Position numbers and translations under genes: made by a program. Positions 42,894-52,530 of a stretch of 64,000 bases of DNA are shown piece by piece. The stretch is from Paludibacterium sp. B53371 (GTDB lineage: Bacteria > Pseudomonadota > Gammaproteobacteria > Burkholderiales > Chromobacteriaceae): the NCBI RefSeq assembly GCF_018802765.1, contig NZ_CP069163.1, forward strand, positions 62,001 to 126,000. Direction: 5' to 3'. How positions within the stretch are numbered: position 1 is the stretch's first letter; every line of letters begins with the position of its first letter. The notes under the pieces were generated by a model. That model worked only from the letters and a program-made list of their open reading frames with translations, made no database searches and was not told the origin of the DNA.

Positions 42894-44273
42894 ATGCAAG
42901 ATCAACATGCCTGGTCCGGCCGGTTCTCCGAACCGGTGTCGGAACTCGTGAAGAAATACACTGCTTCCATCGGTTTCGATTACCGTCTGGCGCCCTACGA
43001 TATCGAGGGTTCGCTGGCGCATGCCGCCATGCTGGCGCGTGCCGGGGTGCTGTCGGCCGAGGACCTGGCGGCGATCCGCCGCGGCATGGCCGAAATTCAG
43101 GCGGAGATTGCCGCCGGTCAGTTCGAGTGGCGACTGGATCTGGAAGATGTGCACATGAATATCGAGCGCCGCCTGACCGACAAGATCGGCGACGCCGGCA
43201 AGCGCCTGCATACCGGCCGCAGCCGCAACGATCAGGTGGCGACCGATATCCGGCTGTGGCTGCGTGCCCAGCTGGATCTGATCGGACCGCTGGTCGGCGA
43301 TCTGCAGCGCGCACTGCTGGATCTGGCCGAGCAGCATGCCGAGACGGTGATGCCGGGCTTTACCCATCTGCAGGTGGCACAGCCGGTGACTTTCGGCCAT
43401 CACATGCTGGCCTATGTGGAAATGCTGGCGCGCGATGCCGAGCGGCTGGCCGACTGTCGCCGCCGCGTCAATCGCCTGCCGCTCGGGGCGGCGGCGCTGG
43501 CCGGCACCACCTTCCCGATCGACCGCCACTATACGGCCGAGCTGCTGGGCTTTGACGATGTCTGCCACAACTCGCTCGATGCCGTGTCGGATCGTGATTT
43601 CGCCATCGAATTCTGCGCCGCCGCCAGTCTGGTGATGACCCATCTGTCGCGCTTGTCGGAAGAGCTGGTGTCGTGGATGAGCCCAAGTGTCGGTTTCATC
43701 GATATCGCCGACCGCTTCTGTACCGGCAGCTCGATCATGCCGCAGAAGAAAAATCCCGACGTGCCGGAGCTGGTGCGCGGCAAGAGCGGGCGGGTCAGCG
43801 GCCATCTGGTGGGGTTGCTGATGCTGATGAAGTCGCAGCCGCTGGCCTACAACAAGGACAATCAGGAAGACAAGGAACCGCTGTTCGATACCGCGGATAC
43901 CCTGATCGACACGCTGCGCATCTACGCCGACATGATGCGCGGCATTACGGTCAAGCCGCAGGCCATGCGCCGCGCCGTGTTGCTGGGCTTTGCCACGGCG
44001 ACCGATCTGGCCGACTACCTGGTGAAAAAGGGACTGCCGTTCCGCGACAGTCACGAGGTGGTGGCACTGGCGGTGCGCCATGCCGAACAGCAGGGGCGCG
44101 ATCTGGCCGAGCTGTCGCTGACCGAGCTGCAGGGCTTTAGCGCGCTGATTGGCGAGGACATCTACCAGGTGCTGACGCCGGAAGGCAGCCTGGCGCAGCG
44201 CAATCATGTCGGCGGTACGGCGCCGGCCCAGGTGCGGGCACAGATTGCGCGCTGGCGGCAGAGGCTGGCCTGA
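42894..44273 (+). CDS. argH: Argininosuccinate lyase
   Basis: A 459-residue enzyme splitting argininosuccinate into arginine and fumarate, the last step of arginine synthesis. It contains [39 protein letters not shown], the catalytic-base block [17 protein letters not shown] and the superfamily signature [16 protein letters not shown]. It is followed by a strong terminator. The distance to ppc (77 bp) allows co-transcription. Confidence 0.97.
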   Translation: MQDQHAWSGRFSEPVSELVKKYTASIGFDYRLAPYDIEGSLAHAAMLARAGVLSAEDLAAIRRGMAEIQAEIAAGQFEWRLDLEDVHMNIERRLTDKIGDAGKRLHTGRSRNDQVATDIRLWLRAQLDLIGPLVGDLQRALLDLAEQHAETVMPGFTHLQVAQPVTFGHHMLAYVEMLARDAERLADCRRRVNRLPLGAAALAGTTFPIDRHYTAELLGFDDVCHNSLDAVSDRDFAIEFCAAASLVMTHLSRLSEELVSWMSPSVGFIDIADRFCTGSSIMPQKKNPDVPELVRGKSGRVSGHLVGLLMLMKSQPLAYNKDNQEDKEPLFDTADTLIDTLRIYADMMRGITVKPQAMRRAVLLGFATATDLADYLVKKGLPFRDSHEVVALAVRHAEQQGRDLAELSLTELQGFSALIGEDIYQVLTPEGSLAQRNHVGGTAPAQVRAQIARWRQRLA

Positions 44274-44301
44274 TCTCCGTCTGGAGATTGTCTGAAATCC
44301 A

Positions 44302-44340
44302 CAGCGCCGTCCGGCAAGCCGCCGGACGGCGCTGTTTTTT
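44302..44340 (+). terminator. Rho-independent terminator after argH
   Basis: CAGCGCCGTCCGGC (44302-44315) pairs with GCCGGACGGCGCTG (44321-44334) around AAGCC and is followed by TTTTTT. It is one of the strongest hairpins in the window. Confidence 0.93.
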
Positions 44341-44395
44341 CTGGAACTTCACCCGTCGTCGGCAGCCCAAACGGTTCAGATCACTTTCCCAGACC

Positions 44396-45301
44396 ATGAC
44401 CATGAAACTGACGGATGAACTGCCCGTTTTCCGGCTCTCGGCGCTACTGCTGTCGCTGTGCACCCTGCCAACCCCTGCGCTGGCACTGACCCCGGCTCAG
44501 CAGCAAGCCATGCGGAAGCAGCTGGCGCAGCTGGAACAAAGCAGCGGGGGCCGACTGGGGGTGGCGCTGATCGATACCGCCGATAACACACGCATGAGCT
44601 ACCGCGGCGACGAACGCTTTGCCCTATGCAGTACCAGCAAGGTGATGGCGGCGGCCGGCCTGCTGAAGAAAAGCGAGTCGGATGCCGGTCTGCTGGACCG
44701 GCAGGTGCCGATCAGGCCGAAAGACCGCGCAGGCTACGGGCCGATCACCGATCAGCACATGAATCAAGGCATGCGCTGGCGTGATATCGCCGCCGCCGCG
44801 GTGCAGTACAGCGACAATCCGGCGATGAACAAGATGATTGCCGAGCTGGGCGGCCCGGTGGGGGTGACGCGCTTCAGTCGCCAGATCGGTGACCGGACTT
44901 TCCGGCTTGACCGCACCGAACCCCAGCTCAACAGCGCCAAACCGGGGGATGTGCGTGATACCACCACGCCGACCGCCATGGCCGACAGTCTGCGCAAGCT
45001 GACGCTGGGCGATGCGCTGGCGCCGGCGCAGCGGGCACAGCTGGTCAGCTGGCTCAAGGGCAATACTACCGGGGGCGAAAGCATCCGCGCCGGTGTGCCG
45101 GCGGGCTGGGTGGTGGGGGACAAGACCGGCAGCGGGGATTACGGTACCACCAACGATATTGCCGTGATCTGGCGCCAGGGACAGGCACCGCTGGTGCTGG
45201 TGACCTACTTCACCCAGCACGATCCGAATGCCTCTGCCCGGCGCGATGTGCTGGCGCAGGCGGCGTGTATCGTCAGCAGCACGCTGCAGCCCGCACCCTG
45301 A
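44396..45301 (+). CDS. Class A beta-lactamase, CTX-M-like
   Basis: A 301-residue periplasmic serine beta-lactamase with a signal peptide ([20 protein letters not shown]). The active-site motifs are CSTSK (Ser70, Lys73), YSDN (Ser130), RTEPQLN (Glu166, omega loop) and [13 protein letters not shown] (Lys234-Thr-Gly). Long stretches (KGNTTG, then [43 protein letters not shown]) follow the CTX-M group and its chromosomal relatives closely. Ser237 is present and position 238 is glycine, so the Cys69-Cys238 disulfide of KPC-type carbapenemases is not possible. No mobile element or regulator (ampR) adjoins, so it looks like a resident chromosomal gene. The ATG at 44402 is an alternative start. Confidence 0.93.
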   Translation: MTMKLTDELPVFRLSALLLSLCTLPTPALALTPAQQQAMRKQLAQLEQSSGGRLGVALIDTADNTRMSYRGDERFALCSTSKVMAAAGLLKKSESDAGLLDRQVPIRPKDRAGYGPITDQHMNQGMRWRDIAAAAVQYSDNPAMNKMIAELGGPVGVTRFSRQIGDRTFRLDRTEPQLNSAKPGDVRDTTTPTAMADSLRKLTLGDALAPAQRAQLVSWLKGNTTGGESIRAGVPAGWVVGDKTGSGDYGTTNDIAVIWRQGQAPLVLVTYFTQHDPNASARRDVLAQAACIVSSTLQPAP

Positions 45302-45976
45302 TTATTTCATTTCCCAGGTAACACCGAGCAGGGTTTGCCAGCCAGCGGTATGGTGGCTGTTCTGATCGGCCTGCCAATGGCTGCCAACGCCGGCATCCAG
45401 ATACCAGTTGCCGCTGAGCGGGTGGGAGACCACCAGCAGCAGATTGCCCTGCTCCAGTTGCCAGCCGTCCTGTGCCTGGTTCTGGTGATCGAGGGACTGG
45501 CGACGGGTCTTGTCGGCCAGACTGGCCCAGCCCACCAGACTCAGTTTGTGGCGACCAAGCATGGTGAGCGGGGCATCCAGGCTGGCGACCAGCAGATGTC
45601 CCGGGTTGTGGTTGCCGAGCCGGCTGGCATAGCCGACGGACAGCGTGCCGTCATTGGGCAGGTCCAGGCCGTAGCGTGCGACCCCCAGACTTTGTGAGGC
45701 ATGGCTGCCAAGGGACCAAACCGGTTCGAAGGCCGCGCCGAGCGAGACCCAGCCACCGGGCGCCGGCAGCAGCCAGCCGCCTTCGCCATCCTGCCAGTAG
45801 GCGGCACCGTAGCGGGTCGGGTACAGCGCCGAAACACCGACCTGGAGCTGGGAACTGCTGCCAAAGTCGGTCTGGTGGGTGACCACGGCGGTGGTGACCG
45901 ACAGGCTGGGCTGGGGGGCTTCCGCCAGACAGGTGCCGCTGATCAGCAGCAGGCAAAGGGGCAGGGTTGTACGCAT
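45302..45976 (-). CDS. Exported protein, probable outer-membrane-type beta structure
   Basis: A 224-residue protein with a clear signal peptide (MRTTLPLCLLLISGTCLAEA). The mature part is rich in alternating hydrophobic strands and aromatic residues (GVARYGLDLPNDGTLSVGYA, GNWYLDAGVGSHWQAD, TLLGVTWEMK), which suggests a small beta-barrel or beta-sandwich. No family was recognised. It is tail-to-tail with the beta-lactamase gene (stops adjacent) and 9 bp after the ABC exporter operon, so it may be the third gene of that operon. Confidence 0.65.
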   Translation of the reverse strand: MRTTLPLCLLLISGTCLAEAPQPSLSVTTAVVTHQTDFGSSSQLQVGVSALYPTRYGAAYWQDGEGGWLLPAPGGWVSLGAAFEPVWSLGSHASQSLGVARYGLDLPNDGTLSVGYASRLGNHNPGHLLVASLDAPLTMLGRHKLSLVGWASLADKTRRQSLDHQNQAQDGWQLEQGNLLLVVSHPLSGNWYLDAGVGSHWQADQNSHHTAGWQTLLGVTWEMK

Positions 45977-45985
45977 AGAGGCTCC

Positions 45986-47746
45986 TCAGACCGCCTCGGC
46001 GGTCTGCAGTTGTTGCAGCAGGTAGAGACGCTGGTAGATGCCGCCTTGCTGCATCAGCTCATCGTGGCGGCCGGATTCGGCGATGCGGCCATGGCTGAGC
46101 ACGATGATGCGATCGGCGTCGCGGATGGTGGACAGGCGGTGGGCGATGGAGATCAGGGTGATCTTGCCGGTCAGGCGGGCCAGCGCCTGCTGTACCAGCT
46201 GTTCGGTGGCGCTGTCGATATGCGAGGTGGCCTCGTCCAGCAGCAGGATGCTGGGTCGTCCGGCCAGGGCCCGGGCAATGGCGATCAGTTGCTTTTGCCC
46301 GCTCGACAGGCGTCCGCCGCTTTCTCCCATGTCGGTGGCGTAGCCCTGCGGCAGCGACAGGATCAGCTCATGCACGCCGGCGGCACGGGCGGCTTCTTCG
46401 ATCTGCTGTGAGGACAGTCCCCGGCCCATGTCGATGTTGTCGAACGCGCTGCTGGCCAGCAGAAAAGGCTCTTGCGGCACCAGGCCGACACCGGCGCGGA
46501 AGGCGACGCTGCCGAGGCTGTCCAGTGGCTGTCCGTCGATCAGGATTTGTCCTTGTTGCGGGCGATAGAAGCGCAACAGCAGGGACAGCAGGGTGGACTT
46601 GCCGCTGCCGGTATGGCCGACAATGCCGACAAAGCTGCCGGCCGGAATATCCAGCGTCAGATCGTGTAATACCGGATGCCCGCTTTGATAGCTGAAGCCG
46701 ACCTGCTCGAAGCGTACGGACCCTGCCCCGATTTTCCCCTGCCCCTGATCTGCCGGCATGCCCGGCTCGGCCAATAATTGATCGACACGGGCCGCCGCGA
46801 CGACCGCCTGCTGCAGCTGGCCGAATTGCATGGTGATCTGGATCAGCGGTTCGACCACCCGGCCGATATAGCTGACGAAGGCATACAGGACGCCGATTTC
46901 GCGTCCGCCCAGCTCGCGCAGGCCGAAGCGGTAGATCACCACCGTCAGCAGCAGCACATTGAGCAGGTCGAGCGCCGGTCGCAGCAGCCAGGCATTGGCG
47001 CGCAACTCGCCCAGGCGGGCCTGGTAGTAGTGCTGGTTGGTGTCATCGAAACGTCGGATGAAGCGTGCCTCGGCATTGCTGGCCTGCAGCACGCTGATGC
47101 CGGAGATGGATTCGGCCATCTGGGCGTTGATCTCGCTGCGCAGGGCGCGGGCACGGGCCACCGAGGGGGCGCTCAGCCGCTGGTACAGCCAGACGATGGC
47201 CAGGGTCGCGGGAAACAGCAGCAGCGAAACCAGCATCAGATGCCAGTCAAGCCAGGCCATGGCGGCCAGGGCCCCCAGCACGATGATGCTGTTGTTGAGA
47301 ATCACGAACAGGGCCTGGACGTACAGCGCCTTGACCGACTCGGTATCGTTGGTGACGCGGCTGACCAGTTGTCCGGTGATGGCCTGGTCGAAGAAGGCCA
47401 TCGGCAGACGGATGACATGGGCGAAGACCTGTTCGCGTAATCGCTGTACGGCGCGCATGGCGACACCGGCCAGTCGCACCAGTTGCAGGTAGCGGATCAG
47501 GGCCGCACCGTAGCCCAGCAGCAGGGAGGCCGCCAGCAGGCTGATCATCGCCGGCCAGGCCAGATGGTGCGGCAGCAGGTAGCTGTCGATGAACACCTTG
47601 CCGAGGAAGGGCGCCGTGGCTTCCAGCAGGGCTGCCAGCAACAGCCAGACACCGCCCAGCCACAGGTGGCGGCGGTCGGGGGCGGCTGCCTGCGCCAGCA
47701 GGGTCAGGGCGGCACGCCGGTCGAGTCGGGGGGATTCAGACGGCAT
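45986..47746 (-). CDS. ABC exporter subunit (MdlB-like), ATPase and membrane domains fused
   Basis: A 586-residue half-transporter. The N-terminal six-helix ABC-exporter domain (LGGVWLLLAALLEATAPFLG onwards) contains LRLPMAFFDQAITGQLVSRV. The nucleotide-binding domain carries Walker A (GHTGSGKSTLL), the signature SGGRLSSGQKQLIAIARAL and Walker B (SILLLDEATSHID). It overlaps the upstream mdlA-like gene by 11 bp, so the two form a heterodimeric multidrug- or lipid-type exporter. The signature reads LSSGQ instead of LSGGQ. The start at 47746 removes a non-homologous leader of the longer frame. Confidence 0.9.
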   Translation of the reverse strand: MPSESPRLDRRAALTLLAQAAAPDRRHLWLGGVWLLLAALLEATAPFLGKVFIDSYLLPHHLAWPAMISLLAASLLLGYGAALIRYLQLVRLAGVAMRAVQRLREQVFAHVIRLPMAFFDQAITGQLVSRVTNDTESVKALYVQALFVILNNSIIVLGALAAMAWLDWHLMLVSLLLFPATLAIVWLYQRLSAPSVARARALRSEINAQMAESISGISVLQASNAEARFIRRFDDTNQHYYQARLGELRANAWLLRPALDLLNVLLLTVVIYRFGLRELGGREIGVLYAFVSYIGRVVEPLIQITMQFGQLQQAVVAAARVDQLLAEPGMPADQGQGKIGAGSVRFEQVGFSYQSGHPVLHDLTLDIPAGSFVGIVGHTGSGKSTLLSLLLRFYRPQQGQILIDGQPLDSLGSVAFRAGVGLVPQEPFLLASSAFDNIDMGRGLSSQQIEEAARAAGVHELILSLPQGYATDMGESGGRLSSGQKQLIAIARALAGRPSILLLDEATSHIDSATEQLVQQALARLTGKITLISIAHRLSTIRDADRIIVLSHGRIAESGRHDELMQQGGIYQRLYLLQQLQTAEAV

Positions 47747-49478
47747 CGAGGCTGGCCTCCAGTTGTTGATAGCGCCACTGACTGGCATACCAGCCATCTT
47801 TGGCCAGCAGTGTCGCGTGGTTGCCCTGTTCGACGATTCGCCCGCCATGCATGACGACGATGTGATCGGCATCGGCCACTGCCGACAGGCGATGGCTGAC
47901 GATCAGGACACTGCGACCGCGGCGGGCATCACGCAGGTGTTGCAGGATCTGGTGCTCGGTCTGGGTATCCACGGCGGACAGGGCGTCGTCCAGCAGCAGG
48001 AGCGGGGTGTCGGCCAGCAGGGCGCGCGCAATGGCCAGACGCTGGCGCTGGCCACCCGACAAGGCGACGCCCTTTTCGCCAACCGGTGTGCCATAGCCTT
48101 GTGGCAGGCGCAGGATGTCTTCATGTACGGCCGCCAGTCGGGCGACGCGTTCGATGTCCTGCTGGCTGGCCTGTGGCTGTACCAGGGCAATGTTGTCCGC
48201 CACGCTGGCGGAGAACAGGAAGGGCTCCTGCGGGACCCAGCTGATGGCGCCGCGCAGGGTGCCGAGCCGGTAGTCGGCCAGGTCGGTACCCTGCCAGTCG
48301 ATCTGGCCTTGTTGCAGCGGGTATTGCCGCATCAGCAGTTTTAGCAGTGTGGATTTGCCGCTGCCGGTCGGGCCGACGATACCGATGGTCTGGCCATGCT
48401 CGATCTGCAGGTCAATGCCGCAGAGTGCCGGTGTCTGTTGCTCAGGGTAGTAAAAACCGACCTGCCGGAAGCGCAGCGGGCCAGGTTGCAGCTGCGTCTG
48501 CCGGCCCAGGTCGGGTACGGAAGGCGCGGCGGCAAAGATCGGCTGCAGGCGTTGCCAGGCGGCGTTGCCGCGCTGCAGGAGCGACAGCACCCAGCCCGCG
48601 GCGAACATCGGCCAGATCAATTGAACCAGGTACATGCTGAAACTGGTCAGCGCGCCGATGGTGAGCTGTCCCTGCCAGACCAGATAGCCGCCGAGCGACA
48701 GGGCGATGACGTTGGCGCTGACCAGGGCCAGCCCGACGACCGGATCGAAGGCCGCTTCCCAGCGCTGGGCGTCCAGGCTGCTGTCCGAGGCGGCGGCTGC
48801 AAGGGCGGTCATCTGGCGATCGTTGAGCGTTTCCAGCCCCAGGGCACGCAGGGTACGGACCCCGCTCAGGGCTTCCTGCACGTGGTCGTTCATGCGGCCG
48901 AAGTGGCGCAGGGCATCGCCCCAGGCGCGGTGGATCTGGTTGGCGATGCGGCTGAAGCCCCAGGCCATGAGCGGGAAGGGCAGCAAGGCGGCAGCCGCCA
49001 GTCGCCAGTCGATGGCGAAGGTCATCATGCCGAGTACCAGCAGCAGGGTCAGCAGGCCGTCGAAACCGGCCAGCATGGCCTCGCCGGCGGCCATCTCCAC
49101 GGAGTCGATGTCGTTGGTGGCGCGCGCCATCAGGTCGCCGGTGCGCTGTTGCTGAAAAAAGGCCGGGCCCTGATGGGCCAGCGAGCGGTACAGGCGGGTG
49201 CGCAGTTCGACACCCAGCTGGTAGGAGGCGGTAAACAGTTGCAGCCGCCAGCTGACGCGCAGACCGTAGATGGCCAGACCCATCAGCAGCAGTTCGCCCA
49301 GTGACAGCAACAGCGGGGTACCGTGCAACTGGCGCGCAGCCAGGGCATCGACGATATGTCCGACCTGACGCGGAATCATCACGGTCAGCATGCCGACCAT
49401 CGCCAGCATCACGGCCGCCAGACAGTAGGCACGTCGGTGACGCAGAACGAAGGAATACAGCAGTCTGGACAGGGTCAT
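47736..49478 (-). CDS. ABC exporter subunit (MdlA-like), ATPase and membrane domains fused
   Basis: A 580-residue half-transporter, first gene of the pair. The membrane domain includes QQQRTGDLMARATNDIDSVE. The nucleotide-binding domain has Walker A (GPTGSGKSTLLKL), signature ALSGGQRQRLAIARALLADT and Walker B (PLLLLDDALSAVD). Aspartate replaces the catalytic glutamate after Walker B (LLDDALS), so this site is probably the degenerate one of a heterodimer. The partner (45986-47746) keeps the glutamate (LLDEATS). The substrate is unknown. Confidence 0.9.
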   Translation of the reverse strand: MTLSRLLYSFVLRHRRAYCLAAVMLAMVGMLTVMIPRQVGHIVDALAARQLHGTPLLLSLGELLLMGLAIYGLRVSWRLQLFTASYQLGVELRTRLYRSLAHQGPAFFQQQRTGDLMARATNDIDSVEMAAGEAMLAGFDGLLTLLLVLGMMTFAIDWRLAAAALLPFPLMAWGFSRIANQIHRAWGDALRHFGRMNDHVQEALSGVRTLRALGLETLNDRQMTALAAAASDSSLDAQRWEAAFDPVVGLALVSANVIALSLGGYLVWQGQLTIGALTSFSMYLVQLIWPMFAAGWVLSLLQRGNAAWQRLQPIFAAAPSVPDLGRQTQLQPGPLRFRQVGFYYPEQQTPALCGIDLQIEHGQTIGIVGPTGSGKSTLLKLLMRQYPLQQGQIDWQGTDLADYRLGTLRGAISWVPQEPFLFSASVADNIALVQPQASQQDIERVARLAAVHEDILRLPQGYGTPVGEKGVALSGGQRQRLAIARALLADTPLLLLDDALSAVDTQTEHQILQHLRDARRGRSVLIVSHRLSAVADADHIVVMHGGRIVEQGNHATLLAKDGWYASQWRYQQLEASLDAV

Positions 49479-49668
49479 GGTGCCTTGGCGGGGGGCGGGG
49501 ATGGCTAAGCGAACATTCTATGCATACCTGAATGGAATGGCCAGTACGACTATTCGAATCCTTTTGGGCATTCATTGCGGCAAATCATGAGCGGATTCGC
49601 ACTTTGGGTTGCTTGCCAGGGGGTGTTTATGATAATTAACTCAGACTGATTTTCGAAATCGAATCCTT

Positions 49669-50436
49669 ATGAGCCGCTCACCCCGTCACGACAAAATCCT
49701 GCAACTGGTTCGCGAGAACGGCTTCATGCCGATTGAAGAGCTGGCGCGCATCCTGGCCGTCACGCCCCAGACCATTCGCCGCGACATCAACCAGCTGTGC
49801 GAAGACAACCTGCTGCGGCGCTATCATGGCGGGGCCGCGCTGGGCTCCAGTGTCGAAAACGAAGATTACTTTGCCCGCAAGGGCAAGCTGCAGAATGAAA
49901 AGGCGCATATCGCCGATCTGATCGCCGCCAGCATTCCCGACCATGCCTCCCTGTTCATGAGCATCGGCACCACCATCGAGGTGGTGGCCCAGGCACTGTC
50001 GGCGACGCACAAGGGCCTGCGCGTGATTACCAACAATATTCACGTGGCCTCGACCATGTCGGCCAATCCGGATTTCAACGTGCTGATTACCTCCGGGGTG
50101 GTGCGTGCCTCCGACGGCGGCATTACCGGGGTTGCCACGCTGGATTTCATCAATCAGTTCAAGGTGGATTACGCCATTCTCGGTGTCTCCGGCATTGAGG
50201 CGGACGGGTCGCTACTGGATTTCGATTATCGTGAAGTGAGGGTGGCGCAGGCGATGATGGCCAATGCCCGCCATCGCTATCTGGCAGCCGACCACAGCAA
50301 GTTCGGCCGTAATGCGCTGGTGCGCATGGGGCATATCAGCGAGTTCCACGTGATGTTCACCGATGCTCGTCCGCCTGAAGCGCTGACCAAATTGCTGGAG
50401 CAGCACAACGTTCGCCTGGTCATGGCCGACAGCTGA
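49669..50436 (+). CDS. glpR: DeoR-family repressor, GlpR-like
   Basis: A 255-residue sugar-phosphate-responsive repressor. The DeoR helix-turn-helix reads ILQLVRENGFMPIEELARIL, then VTPQTIRRDINQLCEDNLLR. The C-terminal ISOCOT-fold sensor contains FMSIGTTIEVVAQAL, DYAILGVSGIEADGSLLDFD and ADHSKFGRNALVRMG. Overall similarity is to GlpR, the glycerol-3-phosphate repressor, but no glp genes are adjacent, so the symbol is tentative. It is followed by a terminator. Confidence 0.85.
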   Translation: MSRSPRHDKILQLVRENGFMPIEELARILAVTPQTIRRDINQLCEDNLLRRYHGGAALGSSVENEDYFARKGKLQNEKAHIADLIAASIPDHASLFMSIGTTIEVVAQALSATHKGLRVITNNIHVASTMSANPDFNVLITSGVVRASDGGITGVATLDFINQFKVDYAILGVSGIEADGSLLDFDYREVRVAQAMMANARHRYLAADHSKFGRNALVRMGHISEFHVMFTDARPPEALTKLLEQHNVRLVMADS

Positions 50437-50457
50437 TCCGGTTCAATTCTGATTGAT

Positions 50458-50483
50458 GGGCACCACCTTACCTGGTGCCCTTT
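50458..50483 (+). terminator. Rho-independent terminator after the GlpR-like gene
   Basis: GGGCACCA (50458-50465) pairs with TGGTGCCC (50473-50480) and is followed by TTT. Confidence 0.8.
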
Positions 50484-50577
50484 CCGAATTTTCTCCCTGT
50501 ATTCCAAGCGAAATCCTCGTCGCAGTAGCTCCCTGCTATAATCCCGGCTTTACTGATTGCAACAGTCTGGCGCGCGG

Positions 50578-52461
50578 ATGAACGTATTTTACGAAGAGAG
50601 TGGCAGTTTCAAGGTCGGCAGCATTGTGTCCAAAAGCGATGCCAGCTTCCAGGTGGATACCCAGCATGGCAAGCGGGCCAAGATCAAGGCTGCCAATGTC
50701 ATTCTCGAGTTTGCCAGCCCGCTCGATACTTTTCTGACTCAGGCCGAGGCACTGGCCGAGGACATCGATCTGGATTTTCTGTGGGAGTGCTGCGGCAGCG
50801 ACGAGTTTGCTTATGAGGATCTGGCGCGCGATTACTGGGGGCATGCCCCCTCTGCCGTCGAGGCGGCGGCCATTGTGCAGCGTCTGTCTTCGGCGCCGAT
50901 GTACTTCTACAAGAAGGGCAAGGGGCGTTTCAAGGCCGCACCGGAAGAGGCGCTGAAGGCGGCGCTGGCTGGTGCGGAGCGCAAGAAGCGCGAGCAGGAG
51001 CAGATCAATCTGTGGGCCGGTGAGCTGGTGGCGGGCAAACTGCCGCAGGCAGTGGCCGACAAGCTGATGGCCCTGCTGTTCAGTCCGGACAAGAACAGTC
51101 TGGAGTTCAAGGCTTTTGACCAGGCTTGCAAGCAGAGCGGCCTGCCGCCTTTGCGCCTGGCCGACAAGGTCGGTGGCATCCGTTCGGTGCCGGAGTATCT
51201 GCTGGCCGGTTTCCTGATGGAGCATTTTCCCAAGGGCACCGGTTTTCATTACGCCGAGCCAGTGCAGCCGGTCGATGCGACGACCTTGCCGCTGGCCGAG
51301 GTCAAGGCTTTCTCCATCGATGATGCCGCCACCACCGAGATTGACGACGCCCTGTCGCTGACGCCGCTGGCCAATGGCAATCTGCGCGTCGGCATCCATA
51401 TCGCGGCGCCGACGCTGGGCATCGCGGTCGGTTCCGATCTGGAGCGCATCGTCTACAGCCGGTTGTCGACGGTGTATTACCCGGGCGACAAGATCACCAT
51501 GCTGCCGGACGAGGTGGTGCAGTCGTTTACTTTGCTGGAAGGGCAGAATTGCCCGGCGCTCAGTCTGTATGTCGAGGTGACGCCGGACTTCGAGCCGGTG
51601 GGGTACGAAAACCGCATCGAGTTGGTGCCGATTGCCGCCAACCTGCGTCATGCCGAGCTGGAGAAGGTCTTCAATGAGGACACCCTGCTGAATGATCCGG
51701 GGGTGGATTATGCCTTCAAGCGCGAGTTGATCTGGCTGTGGCATTTCGCCAATGCGCTGGAAAAGCGTCGCGGCAAGTTTGACCCGACCCGGGTGCAGCC
51801 GCTGGATTACACCTTTGCCATCGTGGATGGCAAGGTACAGATCACGCCGCGCAAGCGCGGGGCACCGATGGACAAGCTGGTGTCGGAGTTGATGATTCTG
51901 GCCAACAGCGAATGGGGCCGCATGCTGGGCGAGGCGGACATTCCCGGTCTGTATCGGGCGCAGAGCATGGGCAAGGTGCGCATGACCACCCGGCCGGAGC
52001 CGCATATCGGTCTGGGGGTGGCGCAATATGCCTGGTCGACCTCGCCGCTGCGTCGGGCTTCCGACTTTGTCAATCAGCGTCAGCTGGTGGCGATGATCCG
52101 GGGCGAAAAGCCGCCGTTCGAGCAGAACGATGCCATGCTGTTTGCCATTCTGCGTGATTTCGATGCCGCTTATTCGGCTTATCTGGGTTTTCAGGATCGC
52201 ATGGAGCACTTCTGGTGTCTGCGCTGGTTCGGCCAGGAGGGGATCAGCGAGCTGACGGCCGTGTATCTGAAGGAAGATCTGGTGCGGGTGGATGGTGTCC
52301 CGCTGCGTCTGCGTGTCGGCGGTCTGCCGGAAATGCCGACGGGCACCCATATCCGCCTGGCGATTACCCGCATTGATGAACTGATGCAGGACATCGAGTG
52401 TCGCTATCTGGGGCCGGTGGCCGGTGAGGCGGCAGAAGTGGTGGACGGCGAAGAGGGCTGA
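50578..52461 (+). CDS. RNB-domain exoribonuclease (RNase II family)
   Basis: A 627-residue 3'-5' exoribonuclease. The catalytic RNB domain begins with FSIDDAATTEIDDALSLTPL, containing the metal-binding aspartates, and continues through STVYYPGDKITMLPDEVVQS and ILANSEWGRMLGEADIPGLY to TSPLRRASDFVNQRQL. The N-terminal 200 residues differ from E. coli RNase II and R and include a helical, charged region (AERKKREQEQINLWAGELVA). This fits the shorter betaproteobacterial RNase II-like branch. The ATG at 50578 is preferred over 50557 because it fits the N-terminal block. Confidence 0.9.
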   Translation: MNVFYEESGSFKVGSIVSKSDASFQVDTQHGKRAKIKAANVILEFASPLDTFLTQAEALAEDIDLDFLWECCGSDEFAYEDLARDYWGHAPSAVEAAAIVQRLSSAPMYFYKKGKGRFKAAPEEALKAALAGAERKKREQEQINLWAGELVAGKLPQAVADKLMALLFSPDKNSLEFKAFDQACKQSGLPPLRLADKVGGIRSVPEYLLAGFLMEHFPKGTGFHYAEPVQPVDATTLPLAEVKAFSIDDAATTEIDDALSLTPLANGNLRVGIHIAAPTLGIAVGSDLERIVYSRLSTVYYPGDKITMLPDEVVQSFTLLEGQNCPALSLYVEVTPDFEPVGYENRIELVPIAANLRHAELEKVFNEDTLLNDPGVDYAFKRELIWLWHFANALEKRRGKFDPTRVQPLDYTFAIVDGKVQITPRKRGAPMDKLVSELMILANSEWGRMLGEADIPGLYRAQSMGKVRMTTRPEPHIGLGVAQYAWSTSPLRRASDFVNQRQLVAMIRGEKPPFEQNDAMLFAILRDFDAAYSAYLGFQDRMEHFWCLRWFGQEGISELTAVYLKEDLVRVDGVPLRLRVGGLPEMPTGTHIRLAITRIDELMQDIECRYLGPVAGEAAEVVDGEEG

Positions 52462-52488
52462 GTGCCCGCGTCGGCGATCTGCCATGAC

Positions 52489-52514
52489 AAAGAGGGCGCT
52501 GCGGCGCCCTCTTT
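52489..52514. terminator. Bidirectional terminator between the RNB and HDOD genes
   Basis: AAAGAGGGCGC (52489-52499) pairs with GCGCCCTCTTT (52504-52514). It serves both converging genes. Confidence 0.85.
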
Positions 52515-52530
52515 CGTTTACCTGTATGGC

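Noticed and set aside
44396-45301. KPC-like carbapenemase
   Set aside because: Cys69 is present, but position 238 is glycine, so the Cys69-Cys238 disulfide cannot form. The overall sequence is CTX-M-like.
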